64,000 bases of DNA from JAAYCB01 sp012744395 (GCA_028703175.1 JAQVNJ010000011.1:20691-84690); one strand, 5' to 3'; positions 8,010-18,886 are shown, counted from the first letter of the stretch. Made by a program: numbers and translations. Notes: generated by a model from the letters alone, not told the origin.

Positions 8010-9419
8010 ATGGCCTCCTCGTTCACAGAGAGTCTCTGCAAAACCCTCGTGGCCTTGCTGGCCGCTTGCCTTGTGGCGGCGATTGCCCGGGCGGAAGTCG
8101 TTACCTATCCGGCGCCGCCGGAAGAGAGGCTCTCGCAGGACTACCAGGTCTGGGCCGGCGGCCAGCCGGTCGACGTGTATACGGCGCGCGTGCTCGATCC
8201 GCCCTTCGCCGGCAAGCAGTGGGATTTCGGCGGACCCTACGCGTTCGCCAATTTCGACCTCTCCGGGCCGGTGAGCGTGCGGATCGTCTCCAAGCGGCCG
8301 GTCCGCCAGACGCGGATCCGCCCCGCCTCGGCGAAGGTTGCGCTGGAAGTGGTCGACGACCACACCCTGCTCCTGTCGCTCCCCGGCCCGACGAAAATCA
8401 GCGTCGAGCCGGAAGGCAAGCACGGACCGCTGTTGCTGTTTGCCAACCCGCTCGAAACCGCCGCGCCCGCACCGGACGATCCCGGCGTGATCTATTTCGG
8501 GCCCGGCACGCACCAGCCCGGCGCGATCGAGGTCGGCGACAACCAGACTCTGTACCTTGCCGGCGGGTCGGTCGTCAAAGGGGCCGTGATCGCGCGGGGG
8601 TCGAACATCCGCATCCGCGGCCGGGGCATCCTCGACGGTTCCGACTACGAGTGGCGCAAGGGCCCCCACGGCGTGACAATCGGCATCTACGGGGCGGACG
8701 TGACGCTCTGCGGGATCACGATCCGCGGCTCGTCGCACTGGACGATCGTCCCCCGGGGCAGCCGGCGCGTCACGATCCGCAACGTGAAGCTCTGCAACAG
8801 CCGCGTGCAGAACGATGACGGCATCAATCCCTGCAACAGCCAGGACGTGCTGATCACCGACTGCTTCATCCGCAGCGACGACGACTGCGTGGCCCTGAAG
8901 GGGCTCGCCTTCGAGGGCGAGAACAGCAACGTCGAGCGGATCACCGTCGAGAATTCGATCCTCTGGTGCGATCGCGCCCGGGTGTTCCTCCTCGGTCACG
9001 AGAGCCGCGCCGAGTGGATGCGCGGCGTGACCTTGCGGAACCTGGACATCATCCATTTCGCGATGACGCCGTTTCTTCTCGAGCCGGGCGAGGACATGCG
9101 GCTCGCCGATGTGACAATCGACGACGTGAGAATCCACGGCGAGGGCCAGGACGAGCTGATCCGGCTCCGCCCGGTGGTCAACCAGTACATGCACAAGCAG
9201 ACGCCCGGCTTGATTCGGAACATCCAGTTCAAGAACGTCACGCTCGAAGGCAGGCCGGGCGCCTACCGCATCCAACTGGCCGGCGCGGACGCCGAGCACG
9301 ATGTCCGCGAAGTGGCGTTCGAGAACGTCTCGATCCGCGGCGCGCCGCTCTCGGCCGACTCGGCCAATCTCGGCCTTGGCGAGCACGTTCGAGGGGTTCG
9401 TTTCGGAACGCCTCAATAG
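8010..9419 (+). CDS. Secreted GH28-like right-handed beta-helix protein
   Basis: A 469-residue protein with a signal peptide (about residues 1-28, ending AIARA) and a pectin-lyase-type beta-helix. Residues 268-277 (NDDGINPCNS) and 289-293 (SDDDC) correspond to the NTDG and DD catalytic blocks of GH28 polygalacturonases, and an LLGHESRAEW block replaces the usual G-H-G. The C-terminal RI(R/K)-type element is not obvious. Hydrolysis of a uronic-acid-containing glycan is plausible, but the substitutions mean the exact substrate is open. Alternative GTG or ATG starts lie upstream, but the ATG at 8010 directly precedes the signal peptide. It is divergent from the oxidoreductase gene. Confidence 0.8.
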   Translation: MASSFTESLCKTLVALLAACLVAAIARAEVVTYPAPPEERLSQDYQVWAGGQPVDVYTARVLDPPFAGKQWDFGGPYAFANFDLSGPVSVRIVSKRPVRQTRIRPASAKVALEVVDDHTLLLSLPGPTKISVEPEGKHGPLLLFANPLETAAPAPDDPGVIYFGPGTHQPGAIEVGDNQTLYLAGGSVVKGAVIARGSNIRIRGRGILDGSDYEWRKGPHGVTIGIYGADVTLCGITIRGSSHWTIVPRGSRRVTIRNVKLCNSRVQNDDGINPCNSQDVLITDCFIRSDDDCVALKGLAFEGENSNVERITVENSILWCDRARVFLLGHESRAEWMRGVTLRNLDIIHFAMTPFLLEPGEDMRLADVTIDDVRIHGEGQDELIRLRPVVNQYMHKQTPGLIRNIQFKNVTLEGRPGAYRIQLAGADAEHDVREVAFENVSIRGAPLSADSANLGLGEHVRGVRFGTPQ

Positions 9420-9459
9420 GCTGCCGGGGCGCCGGGCGACGGTCTGCGGCGAGCCGTCC

Positions 9460-10218
9460 CTATACGCCGGAAAGCTCGTGGCGTAATCGCTTGAGGACCC
9501 GGTATTTCGCCTGCCGCACCGCGCTGCGGCTCATTTCGAGCGAGTCGGCCGCCTCGGCGGCGGTCCGATTCTGAACCGCCATCTGCCAGAAAGCCTCCCA
9601 GGTCGTGTCATCGAAATCGGGCCGAATCGTCTGGAGCACGCGATGGACCATGGCCACGTCGGGAGATGGCGTCTTCAAATCGTCGGGCTCTCTCAGCTCC
9701 GGTTCGTGTGCGACGGTCTGTTCGAGGGCTTCCTCGCCTGTCGCCGCCGCGCCGGCCCGGACGCGGAAGTGGTCCATCAGCTTGCTGCGGGCGATCGTCC
9801 AGAGCCAGCCGCGAAACCCCTCCGCGGGGCGATCGGCGTCAAGGTCGCCGATGTACATCGCCACGGCACGAAACACCTCCTGCACCACGTCGGCCGAGTC
9901 CGCCGACTGCAACCCGGCTGTTCGAGCCCAACGGTAGATCATCGGCCCGTAGAGATTGACCATCCGAGTCCAGGCCTGGGGATCGCGGGCCTTGACCTGC
10001 CCGAGCACCTGGCTCGACAGAGACTCCGGGTCGGTCGCTTCAACTCGTGCAGCGGCATTCTGGCGATCCGGCGGTCCCGGGTCGGTTGAGTTCGGCCGAT
10101 GCACGTCAGGGCTGCTCACGGATAGGGTCTCGCTCGACGGATCCCCGGTGGATCGAATGATATGGCGATAGGTTGCTAGGCCGGGTAGCTTGGATGACTC
10201 TTTTCGGCTCGCGGTCAC
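9460..10218 (-). CDS. ECF-type RNA polymerase sigma factor
   Basis: A sigma-70 family protein of the ECF class. Region 2 is visible from about residue 75 to 145 (VVQEVFRAVAMYIGDL and FRGWLWTIARSKLMDHFRVR), and region 4 with a helix-turn-helix near the C-terminus (NRTAAEAADSLEMSRSAVRQAKYRVLKRLRHEL). The open frame begins with GTG at 10218, giving 252 residues; the first 60 or so residues are not conserved, and no in-frame ATG lies between them and region 2, so the true start may be an internal GTG or TTG. No anti-sigma gene is adjacent. The nearest candidate is the membrane protein at 14.5 kb, which is too distant to assume. Confidence 0.85.
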   Translation of the reverse strand: MTASRKESSKLPGLATYRHIIRSTGDPSSETLSVSSPDVHRPNSTDPGPPDRQNAAARVEATDPESLSSQVLGQVKARDPQAWTRMVNLYGPMIYRWARTAGLQSADSADVVQEVFRAVAMYIGDLDADRPAEGFRGWLWTIARSKLMDHFRVRAGAAATGEEALEQTVAHEPELREPDDLKTPSPDVAMVHRVLQTIRPDFDDTTWEAFWQMAVQNRTAAEAADSLEMSRSAVRQAKYRVLKRLRHELSGV

Positions 10219-10816
10219 GTCAGCCCCCCACGATAGGACAAAGGTCTATGTTAGCAGAAAAAGCCGCGGATCTGAAGCAAGGGCCCCGCGCGATCCTGAC
10301 TCAGGTTGGATCACCGGGGGGGCTAGTGAGCGAAATAAAGGGGGGCATTGTGCGGCCTAAAGTGGTGCCCTTCGCCCCAGGGCGCCAGTCGCCCCGCCCG
10401 CAGGCGGCGACAGCGTCGGAGTCGGCGATGCTCGGCACGACAACCATCGGCAAATGCTCCGGCGGATTTCCATGCGGCGCGGACGGAACGGGCTCCGACT
10501 CCCGTGCGGCCGACTTAAGATACCTGGAGGGCAGCAAATCGCGCGCCGGGGCGGCGAGGGACGCCGGAATGTCAGCGTTTTGGGGCGATTCTCCATGGTC
10601 GTAGGGGCAATCCGCGGGGGCGTATACCGATTCGATCCGGAGGCCGGCGATGCTCGGCGGCAACCCGATGATGCTGGAACACAACGGCCCGCCGGCACGC
10701 ATCCAGCGGAGAAGTCGCCCGGGGTCGCCCCGCCCGAACAGGCGCGGAGCGCGTTGGCGGCCCCTCGGGGCCGGTTCCCGGCCAATCCTGGGATCGTTGC
10801 GGATTCGGCCCAGCCG
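10219..10816. other. Intergenic region, no gene supported
   Basis: About 600 bases between the sigma factor and glyA, both on the minus strand. Open frames here are high-GC shadows with no recognisable domain. I see no repeat family, tRNA or clear riboswitch. Confidence 0.45.
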
Positions 10817-12142
<1,326 letters not shown>

Positions 12143-12672
12143 CGTGGAACTTCCGTTCGGAGAAGGCGAATAAAGGTCGGCGGGCCAGCAGCACGGCCGC
12201 GAACCGACTCTGCCGGCGCCGGTGAGCGTCGGCCAGGCACGGGGCGGGAGGGCTTCGTCGGCGTGACCGGTCCCGTCCGGCAGGCTTCGCAAAGCCACGA
12301 CCCTCAGGGCCAGTCCTGAAGGCGGCGCCAAACCCTCCAAGATAATGGCGGGCAGACGATGCGGCAAGCGGCCTCGCCGAGCCGGAACAATCGGTTTTTT
12401 TGATCCGTTCCTGCAACGGGGCGGCGGCCCGGGTAAACAATTCTCCCGTCGCGGCCAGGTTTCTCCGCTTTCGCAGCGACCCCGGTGCCGCGGAGAAAAG
12501 ACGGGCACAGCCCCCGCCGGTCGAGCCCTTCCGGAAAAGACAGTCCCGCTGGCCGAACAGGCTGGGCCGCCCGCTCAGGAAACACCGGCTAGCACACACA
12601 CACAGTCTCCTGAAACGATACGCAAGGGAGCGTTTGCCGCTTCTCGCCCCGCGCGTCCGGCCGCCGGGATTG
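12143..12672. other. Intergenic region upstream of glyA
   Basis: About 530 bases upstream of glyA and downstream of the TPR gene, both on the minus strand. It should hold the glyA promoter. I could not fit a glycine or tetrahydrofolate riboswitch by eye, and open frames here have no family features. Confidence 0.4.
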
Positions 12673-13266
12673 TCAGACCAGGATGCTCTTCAGAGCGACA
12701 AACCCCGGATGCTTGCGAATCGGGTCGAAGTCCGGCTCCGTCTCCACCTTCTCGCGAAAACCGGGCTGGAGCCTCAGGGCCCTGGACAGATGCCGCACAG
12801 AGCCCTGGAACTCGCCGGTCAGGCTCAGGTAACAAGCCAGGTTATAGTGCAGGATCGCCTGGTTGGGAGAGTGATCCAGGGCCCGCTGCATCGCACCGAT
12901 GGCCCGATCGAGTCTGCCCACGCGCTTGTAACACCATGCCATCGCCAGAAGAATATGCGCATCCTCGGGCGACAGGACCGCTGCCGTCGACAAGGAGGCA
13001 AGCGCCTCGCAATACCGTTCCATCGAGCGGAGCGACTCGCCCATCAGATACAGCCCATGGACTCCCAGCTGCTCCGGGCTGCCAAGCTGCTGAAGAATCT
13101 CCAGCGCCGATTCGGGCATTTCCAGCTCCAGGTAGCCTTCCGCCTGGCGGCAAGCATGCATCTGGCGAACTCTATCTCGGTCGGTCACGATCGCAGGTCC
13201 TGCAAGGCATGAATCAAAGAGACTGACAAACCGGTCCGGAACGGTCCCCGTGCCGCAGCCAAACAT
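12673..13266 (-). CDS. Tetratricopeptide-repeat protein
   Basis: A protein of about 197 residues with TPR-like helical pairs. The clearest units are DAHILLAMAWCYKRVGRLDR followed by AIGAMQRALDHSPNQ, and the following AILHYNLACYLSLTGEFQGS unit. TPR domains mediate protein-protein contacts; no enzyme domain is present. The frame opens with GTG at 13356, but the ATG at 13264-13266 has a GGAG nine bases upstream and was chosen; the ATG at 13161 just before the repeats is a third option. There is no signal peptide. It has no close partner. Confidence 0.7.
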   Translation of the reverse strand: MFGCGTGTVPDRFVSLFDSCLAGPAIVTDRDRVRQMHACRQAEGYLELEMPESALEILQQLGSPEQLGVHGLYLMGESLRSMERYCEALASLSTAAVLSPEDAHILLAMAWCYKRVGRLDRAIGAMQRALDHSPNQAILHYNLACYLSLTGEFQGSVRHLSRALRLQPGFREKVETEPDFDPIRKHPGFVALKSILV

Positions 13267-13798
13267 CCGGCACTTCTCCGAACCCAGTAGAATCCTATGC
13301 AAACCGGTCGAGTTTGTCACCTGGTATTCTGGACAGCCGTTCTCCAACTCCGGCACACGACTGAGCTGGAAGACACCGCAACCGCAAACCGCGGATGCCA
13401 GGCTATCCGTCCGGGCAAAGAGAGAACGGAAAAACGTTCCGGCGTATGCATCTGTGGAGCCAAATCACCCCCCGTTGAAAGCGGGGTGGCGCGTCGGCTC
13501 CGCCCTGGTGATTCTCATCGCGTGCGTGCGGGGCGCTGCCCGTCGGCCGCAAGGTTGCCGAAAAGAAGCAAGGCCGGCGCCGGGCGTTGCCCTTAAGCCA
13601 CGGTACGCCGCCCGGGCAAGGACGCGAAAGGAGCGCCGATACAGTTGCCGTCAAATGGGTTGCGCGCAATCGCCCGAGCCCCGGGGCCGGCTTCGGCCCA
13701 CGCCTTGCTAGCTTGCCGAGGTGGCAGAACGCGGTGCGGCCCGCGAAATTACCCATCCCAACCGAGCATCGCACCTGCCGCTTTTTTGGAGAATCGCG
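13267..13798. other. Intergenic region between divergent genes
   Basis: About 530 bases between the minus-strand TPR gene and the plus-strand small membrane protein gene. Near 13577-13596 is a stretch resembling the CAGGGCGTTGCCCTTACGC repeat seen at 62.2 kb. No credible gene is seen. Confidence 0.4.
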
Positions 13799-14113
13799 GT
13801 GCGCTGGGTCGGCTGGATTCTGGTGGTCTTGCTTGCCGTCGCCTGGTTGGCGGTGGAACTGCCGCCCCTGGTGGCATCGAAACCACCCAATGACCAAGGA
13901 CTCTGGCGACGAACCCGCAACGGTTGGGAGCGGGCGGACTGGCTGCTCCCGCAACCGGCGCCGCCCCCTTTCGGCGTGCATCCGGCCGGTCTGGCGTTGC
14001 TCCAGGTGATCGCCTCGGTCGGCGGGCTGTGCCTCGCTCGGTCGCAAGGTTCGGCCCGGCCGGTCTCTCCAATGCGGAGACAGGGCAAGGTTCAAGGTTC
14101 AATTTCCAATTGA
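13799..14113 (+). CDS. Small membrane protein, planctomycete-type hypothetical
   Basis: A protein of about 104 residues. One strong hydrophobic helix (VGWILVVLLAVAWLAVELP, residues 4-22) is followed by a loop with a WRRTRNGWERADWLLP block and a weaker second hydrophobic stretch (LALLQVIASVGGLCLA). The W-R-R-T-x-x-G-W pattern followed by H-P and a second helix recalls a small uncharacterised planctomycete membrane protein family. GTG at 13799 is preceded by GGAG at 13788-13791; the same frame is open from 13721, but the residues before the GTG look unconserved. Function unknown; likely inner membrane. Confidence 0.55.
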   Translation: MRWVGWILVVLLAVAWLAVELPPLVASKPPNDQGLWRRTRNGWERADWLLPQPAPPPFGVHPAGLALLQVIASVGGLCLARSQGSARPVSPMRRQGKVQGSISN

Positions 14114-14502
14114 CCAGATTTGCCGGGCTGGGCCGCTGATCGGGAGCACCGAACTGGCGGGGAGTGCGGCTGGTGAAGCTGGATTCGGAATCTCGCCGGA
14201 CCTGGAAAACAATCCGTTCTTAAGCCCTTCTGGCGATATGAGTTGCGCCACCGCTCCGCGCTGCCGGCGGAAACAATGCCGGAGCGGCACGCACGAATTC
14301 TCCTTCGCCCGGACACTAATCAGGTAGAGGCCCGTTGCGGTTCCCCATTGTTACGTGGGAACGATCGCTCGGACGGATTGTCCGGATTGTTCGCGGAAAA
14401 ACGTGCTCCGCTCCAGGGTCGGCCCGGGGACGCGTGCTGCCAGAAAGGCGGACCATCCCGCTGCGCTCCGCCCCGGACACCGAAACGAAAGAAGACCTGG
14501 CA
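14114..14502. other. Intergenic region upstream of the Pro-rich membrane protein gene
   Basis: About 390 bases with no recognised repeat or gene. The promoter of the following gene is expected here, but no clear consensus was seen. Confidence 0.4.
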
Positions 14503-16710
14503 ATGCGACTGACGCTGCGATATTTGCTGGCTTACATGGACGAACGTCTCGAACCGGACGAGATGCGCGAAATCGGCCGGAAGATCGAAGAGAGTGAGTT
14601 CGCCTCCCATCTCTTGCACCGGATTCGCGATGTCACGCGCCGCGCCAAACTCGGCGCGCCCCGCGTCGTCGATCGAAAGGAAGCCCTCGATCCGAACACG
14701 GTGGCCGACTATCTCGACAACACCCTGCCCGCGGATCGAGTTGCCGATTTCGAGAAAGTGTGCCTCGATTCCGACATCCAATTGGCGGAGGTTGCCGGGT
14801 GCCACCAGATTCTCTCCCTGGTTCTGGGCGAGCCGGCGGAAGTGAATCCGGAAAGCCGGCTCCGCATGTACCATCTTCCGGAATTGGCCCGCAGCCCGGC
14901 GGCGGAACCGGTACAGGCGCCAGCCTTGCCAGTCATCGACCAGTCGAAGCGGCAGAGACCGGCGCAACGGGCGCAATCCTCGGTGCCGGCGTACCTCCGC
15001 GAGGCCAGGCGGCGAAGAAACCAGGGCTATTTCATTGTCGTTTCCATTCTCCTGCTCGCTGCCCTGGTCTATTTCGCCTCGACCGGTCGACTGGGGGCGT
15101 TTCGTGCCGGGGGCCCGCCGTCCGAATCGCCCGACGAGGTCGCCATGAACAACAACCCCGTGCAATCGGCGCCGCCGGTCCCGCCGGCGGCGGCCGGGTC
15201 GACCATACCGGGCGAACCGGCTCCGATGGCGGCTCCTGAAAGCCCGCCGTCGATCCTCCAACCGGCCCAGCCACCCGCCGGAGCCGCTGCCGGCTCCGCG
15301 AGCCCCGCCGCGCCCGGAAAACAGTCGGCGGATAGCCATACGCCCGAACGCGCGCCCGCCGCGGCGGCCCTGCCGATCGTGCCCGTCGTCCCCATGCCCG
15401 CCCAGCCGGTGGCGTCTCCGTCGCCTCTCCCTCCCGAAGGCGCACCGCCTGCGCCCCCCGTGCGGGGCGTCGATCCCCTGGCCGTTGTTCCGCCCCCCGA
15501 GCCGCCGCCGGCCCCTGAACCGATGGCCGTCGTGGAGCCGATGGTTCCCGAGGGGGCCATTGGGACCCCAGAGGTAGGGCGGCTGTTCAGCGCCGAAGAG
15601 ATCGCCCTGGTCCATGAGCCGCAGAGCAACACCTTCCACCGGATCGCCAACTCCCGCCTGCTGCGACCCCAGGACCGGATCGTCTCGCTGCCGACGTCGC
15701 GCCCCGTGCTCGCCTTCGGCGGAAAACTCCAGATCCAAATGATCGACGGCGGGGAGATCATCCTGCTGCCGTCGGGCGACGGCGCGGCGCCGGACCTGGA
15801 GTTGGCGAGCGGGCGCGTGGTGGTCAACGCGATCCCCCAAGCCGCCCCGGTCACGATCACGCTCCGCGCCGGCAACGCGGAAGGCGCCCTCTGGCTGCCG
15901 GAGTCCTCCGTCCAGGTGGCGATCGAGGTCGCCCGCGCGGAGGGGCCGATGGAAGACCCCGAAACCCGGCCCGCGCCGGCGATTGCGCGTCTCTGGGGTG
16001 TTTCCGGCGAGTTCACCTGGCAGCCGGCCGGCGCCGCGCCGGCCGTGCCCGGCCAGGCGCCGGTCGCCATGGAGCTGGCAAGCGGGGCGATTGACACGGC
16101 GGTCGAGTTGCCGGCTTGGATCGGCCTCGACTTGACCAGCGCGTTGGACCGCCGCGCAAGCGACTACCTGCGGCGACAGCTGGGGCTCGATCGGCACGCC
16201 GATCTGAGCCTCCGCGAACTGGCCGAGCACCGGCAGAAGGAGACGCGCCATCTGGCCCTTCGCTCGCTGAGTTGGATCGAGGATTTTCAGCCCCTGGTGG
16301 CCACGCTCAACAACGCCGAGCGCTATGCCGAATGGCCCGACGTAATCGACCTCCTGCGGGATTCCGTCCGGCGAGGTCCCCGGACCGCCGCCGCCGTTCA
16401 CGCCGCGATGGTGGCCCTGCACGGAGCGAGCGGGACTCCGATGTACGAACTGCTCTGGAAATTCGACACGAAGGAACTCAACCGGAGCCAGGCGGAGCAA
16501 CTGGTCGAGTATCTGGCCCAGGAGACCCTGGCGATCCGCGTGCTGAGCTTCAGGAACCTCAACCAGATCACCGGGCTAGGGTTTTTCTATCGACCCGAAC
16601 AGACCGAGCTGAAACGCCGCCAGTCGCTGCAACGCTGGCAAGACTGGTCCCAGCGCCGCCCTGTCGATGAGACGGAAACTGACCCCGACACGGTTGCCGA
16701 GCCCTTCTAG
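14503..16710 (+). CDS. Large Pro/Ala-rich single-pass membrane protein with anti-sigma-like N-terminus
   Basis: A 735-residue protein. The N-terminal 120 residues (LAYMDERLEPDEMREIG ... PNTVADYLDNTLPADRVADFE) form a cytoplasmic helical region that resembles the N-terminus of anti-sigma factor-like planctomycete proteins, though no zinc H-x3-C-x2-C motif is present. One membrane helix follows at about residues 178-195 (YFIVVSILLLAALVYFAS), then a proline/alanine-rich linker of some 140 residues, then a folded extracytoplasmic region with a FecR-like beta-rich stretch (GGEIILLPSGDG) and a helical C-terminus. A sensor or envelope role is possible but not shown. The ATG at 14503 follows a GAAGACC purine run. 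Confidence 0.65.
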   Translation: MRLTLRYLLAYMDERLEPDEMREIGRKIEESEFASHLLHRIRDVTRRAKLGAPRVVDRKEALDPNTVADYLDNTLPADRVADFEKVCLDSDIQLAEVAGCHQILSLVLGEPAEVNPESRLRMYHLPELARSPAAEPVQAPALPVIDQSKRQRPAQRAQSSVPAYLREARRRRNQGYFIVVSILLLAALVYFASTGRLGAFRAGGPPSESPDEVAMNNNPVQSAPPVPPAAAGSTIPGEPAPMAAPESPPSILQPAQPPAGAAAGSASPAAPGKQSADSHTPERAPAAAALPIVPVVPMPAQPVASPSPLPPEGAPPAPPVRGVDPLAVVPPPEPPPAPEPMAVVEPMVPEGAIGTPEVGRLFSAEEIALVHEPQSNTFHRIANSRLLRPQDRIVSLPTSRPVLAFGGKLQIQMIDGGEIILLPSGDGAAPDLELASGRVVVNAIPQAAPVTITLRAGNAEGALWLPESSVQVAIEVARAEGPMEDPETRPAPAIARLWGVSGEFTWQPAGAAPAVPGQAPVAMELASGAIDTAVELPAWIGLDLTSALDRRASDYLRRQLGLDRHADLSLRELAEHRQKETRHLALRSLSWIEDFQPLVATLNNAERYAEWPDVIDLLRDSVRRGPRTAAAVHAAMVALHGASGTPMYELLWKFDTKELNRSQAEQLVEYLAQETLAIRVLSFRNLNQITGLGFFYRPEQTELKRRQSLQRWQDWSQRRPVDETETDPDTVAEPF

Positions 16711-16796
16711 CCCTTGGCAGCGCGGCGATCCGTCGTCGCCTTTCCCTCACCGGGCCCGCGCGGCCAGCCGTCTGGTGGCGCGTTGGTGAATGCGGC

Positions 16797-16851
16797 GGTT
16801 CCCAAGCGGGAGCTTGGGAACCAGAAGGGAGGGCGGAAGCTTGGGAACCGG
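16797..16851. repeat. GGTTCCCAAGC-type palindrome plus half-copy
   Basis: A perfect-arm copy of the palindrome at 16797-16822, followed by a right half-copy (AAGCTTGGGAACC) ending near 16849. It sits between a plus-strand gene and the end of a convergent minus-strand gene, where it might act on transcript ends. Confidence 0.9.
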
Positions 16852-16883
16852 GAGCGAGGCCGTCGCCTCGCGCCCGTGACCCG

Positions 16884-17876
16884 CTACGGCTCGAGGACAA
16901 TCTTGCCGGCCAGTGTGCCGGCCATCCGCAGCGTGTTCTCCTCCTGGAGCCTGTGGGCTTCCGCCGCCTCGGCGAGCTTCATCACGCGCCCGATCTTGGC
17001 TCGCAGCTTGTTCTCTTGCAGCCACCGATTGATGTCGACGGCCGCCTGCCGCTGCTCGTCGGGCGTGGCATTGAACATGGCGAAGCCGAGGAGTTTGCAG
17101 TCCTTGATGTAAAACGGCCCGACGGGCAGCGGCGGCCTGGCCTCGCGGCCGGCCATCAGGACCAGCCGCCCCCGCATTCGCAAATGGTCGACGGCCTGGT
17201 CCAGGTTCTGCTCGCGCAAGGTCTCGAACCAGACGTCGACCCCTTGCGGCGCGAACTCGGCCAGCGCCGCGCCGACGTCTTGCGACGGATACTGGATCAC
17301 GCAGTCGGCGCCGAGCTGGCGGCACGCCTCGGCCTTCTCCTCGCTGCCGGCCGTGGCCACGACTCGGGCGCCGAGCGCCTTGGCGATCTGGATCACGGAT
17401 GATCCGACGCCGCCCGAGCCCCCGTGGACAAACACGATCTCGCCCGGCTGGACCTTCGCCTCGCGGACCAGCCCGAGGTGCGCCGTGATCGCGACCAGCG
17501 CCGTGGCGGCCGCGTCGCGATCGCTCACTCCCTCGGGTGTCGGGTAGAGCCAGTGGGCCTCGACGGCCGCATATTCAGCGAAGGTTCCCTGCCGGCCGGC
17601 CAGCCCCTGGTTCGACCCCCAGACCCGGTCGCCCGGCCTGAAACCCTCCGCGCCCGGACCGACGGCCTCGACCGTGCCGGCCAGGTCGCAGCCGACGATA
17701 TAAGGCATCGGCACTTTCATCCCGATCGCGCCGCTGCGGATGTAGGTGTCGATCGGATTGACCGACACGGCGCCGATTTGGACCAGCACCTGCCCTGGGC
17801 CGGGCTGGGGCGCCGGCAATTCGCCGTAATGAATGTTCTCCGGCGGTCCCGTCTGGGTGATGTACGCAGCCTTCAT
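16884..17876 (-). CDS. Quinone oxidoreductase-like zinc-free medium-chain dehydrogenase
   Basis: A 330-residue MDR-superfamily enzyme resembling NADPH:quinone reductase. The N-terminal GroES-like domain has SVNPIDTYIRSG and VGCDLAGTVEAVG blocks; the Rossmann loop GGSGGVGSSVIQIAKALG lies at about residues 152-169. The catalytic-zinc cysteine and structural Cys cluster of alcohol dehydrogenases are absent. The likely reaction is NADPH-dependent reduction of quinones or enones. The ATG at 17874-17876 gives the family N-terminus MKAAYI. It ends 30 bases before the start of a strand-shared TIM-barrel gene's stop codon, so it lies downstream of that gene and may be read through from it. Confidence 0.85.
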   Translation of the reverse strand: MKAAYITQTGPPENIHYGELPAPQPGPGQVLVQIGAVSVNPIDTYIRSGAIGMKVPMPYIVGCDLAGTVEAVGPGAEGFRPGDRVWGSNQGLAGRQGTFAEYAAVEAHWLYPTPEGVSDRDAAATALVAITAHLGLVREAKVQPGEIVFVHGGSGGVGSSVIQIAKALGARVVATAGSEEKAEACRQLGADCVIQYPSQDVGAALAEFAPQGVDVWFETLREQNLDQAVDHLRMRGRLVLMAGREARPPLPVGPFYIKDCKLLGFAMFNATPDEQRQAAVDINRWLQENKLRAKIGRVMKLAEAAEAHRLQEENTLRMAGTLAGKIVLEP

Positions 17877-17905
17877 TTCTGCATCCCTCCTGGAGCCATT
17901 CGCTC

Positions 17906-18886
17906 TTAGCTTTCCGCTTTCCGCTTTCCGCTTCCCGCCGTGGCCTGCGCTGCCAGCCGTTCGACGTATCGGCGGGCCTTCCGGGCCTCCGCGATCAAGG
18001 CTCTTGGGTCGCCGGGATTCGTCCGGGTGAGGCACTCGATCACAAGGTGGCCGCGTGTGAATCCGCCGCGACGGAGCCTGGCCAGGACCGCGAGGAAATC
18101 GACCCGGCCGGTGCCGGGGGTCAGCGAGACGTCGGGAGCCGGCTTGCCGTCGCGCTCCACGATGTCGAAGTCCTTGATGCACATGCCGGTGCGGACCAGG
18201 CCGTCGACCGTGGCGGCGTCGTCGACCGGGTCGAGTTGCCCCTTGGAATAGAAGAAGATGTTGCCCGGGTCATACCAGAGGTCGAAGTTTTTGTGACCGA
18301 CTTTTTCGATCCACTTGCGGCATTCGGGGCCGGTCGAGTTGAGTCCGCCGTGGGGTTTCACGCTGACGGGCAGGTTCTTCTCGGCGGCGTAGTCGCAGCA
18401 CGCGGCAATCGCCTGGTAATAGGTCGCAACAAGCTTCTCGTTGCCGATCCCGCCCATCAGGAGCGACTTGGCGCCGGCCGCCGCGCAGGCATCGATCAGC
18501 CGCCGCATGCCGGCAATGCCCTCTTCGAGCGACTTCTGAACGGGAATTCCGCCGCCGTAGACCGACGGGATCGACAGGCCGCGGCTCTTGGCCTCCTCGC
18601 CGATCCGGGCCGCCTCTTCCAGCGGCGTGTCCTGCTGGATGACAAGCGTGCGGCCGGGAAGCGTGATCGTCATCAGGCCGGCGTGCTTGAACCCGGCCTC
18701 GGCAATCGCGTCGAACGCGGCGCGGTAGTCCAGCGCGGACCAAGGGCGGGTGTAGATGCCGACCGTATAGGCCGCCTGGTCCGCGGCCAGGGCACTACCC
18801 GCCCGCGTAGCGCTCAGGAGGGCCGCGGCGCCAACTCCTGCTGCCTGAAGGAACTGCCGCCGATTGGTTTGTGATGCCCGTCTCAT
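17906..18886 (-). CDS. Sugar phosphate isomerase/epimerase family protein with Tat signal
   Basis: A 326-residue xylose-isomerase-like TIM-barrel protein with a twin-arginine leader (NRRQFLQAAGVGAAALL, residues 8-24), so probably exported folded. Family blocks include VSVKPHGGLNSTGPEC and NFDLWYDPGNIFFYSKG, whose His, Glu and Asp side chains normally bind the divalent metal. The substrate is unknown. The ATG at 18884-18886 places the Tat motif correctly and is preceded by an AGGGAGCC element. The last residues (SGKRKAES) are encoded by a 7-base tandem repeat, so this tail is an accidental extension. Confidence 0.85.
   Translation of the reverse strand: MRRASQTNRRQFLQAAGVGAAALLSATRAGSALAADQAAYTVGIYTRPWSALDYRAAFDAIAEAGFKHAGLMTITLPGRTLVIQQDTPLEEAARIGEEAKSRGLSIPSVYGGGIPVQKSLEEGIAGMRRLIDACAAAGAKSLLMGGIGNEKLVATYYQAIAACCDYAAEKNLPVSVKPHGGLNSTGPECRKWIEKVGHKNFDLWYDPGNIFFYSKGQLDPVDDAATVDGLVRTGMCIKDFDIVERDGKPAPDVSLTPGTGRVDFLAVLARLRRGGFTRGHLVIECLTRTNPGDPRALIAEARKARRYVERLAAQATAGSGKRKAES
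17909..17938. repeat. 7-base tandem repeat (GCTTTCC) at a gene end
   Basis: Three perfect GCTTTCC units and one GCTTCCC unit. The array begins next to the stop codon (17906-17908) and codes for the last residues of the minus-strand isomerase. Confidence 0.88.

Noticed and set aside
6434..8818. Plus-strand frame of 794 codons over the Gfo/Idh/MocA gene
   Set aside because: Arg/Ala/Gly-rich shadow; the minus strand has a complete enzyme with Tat signal.
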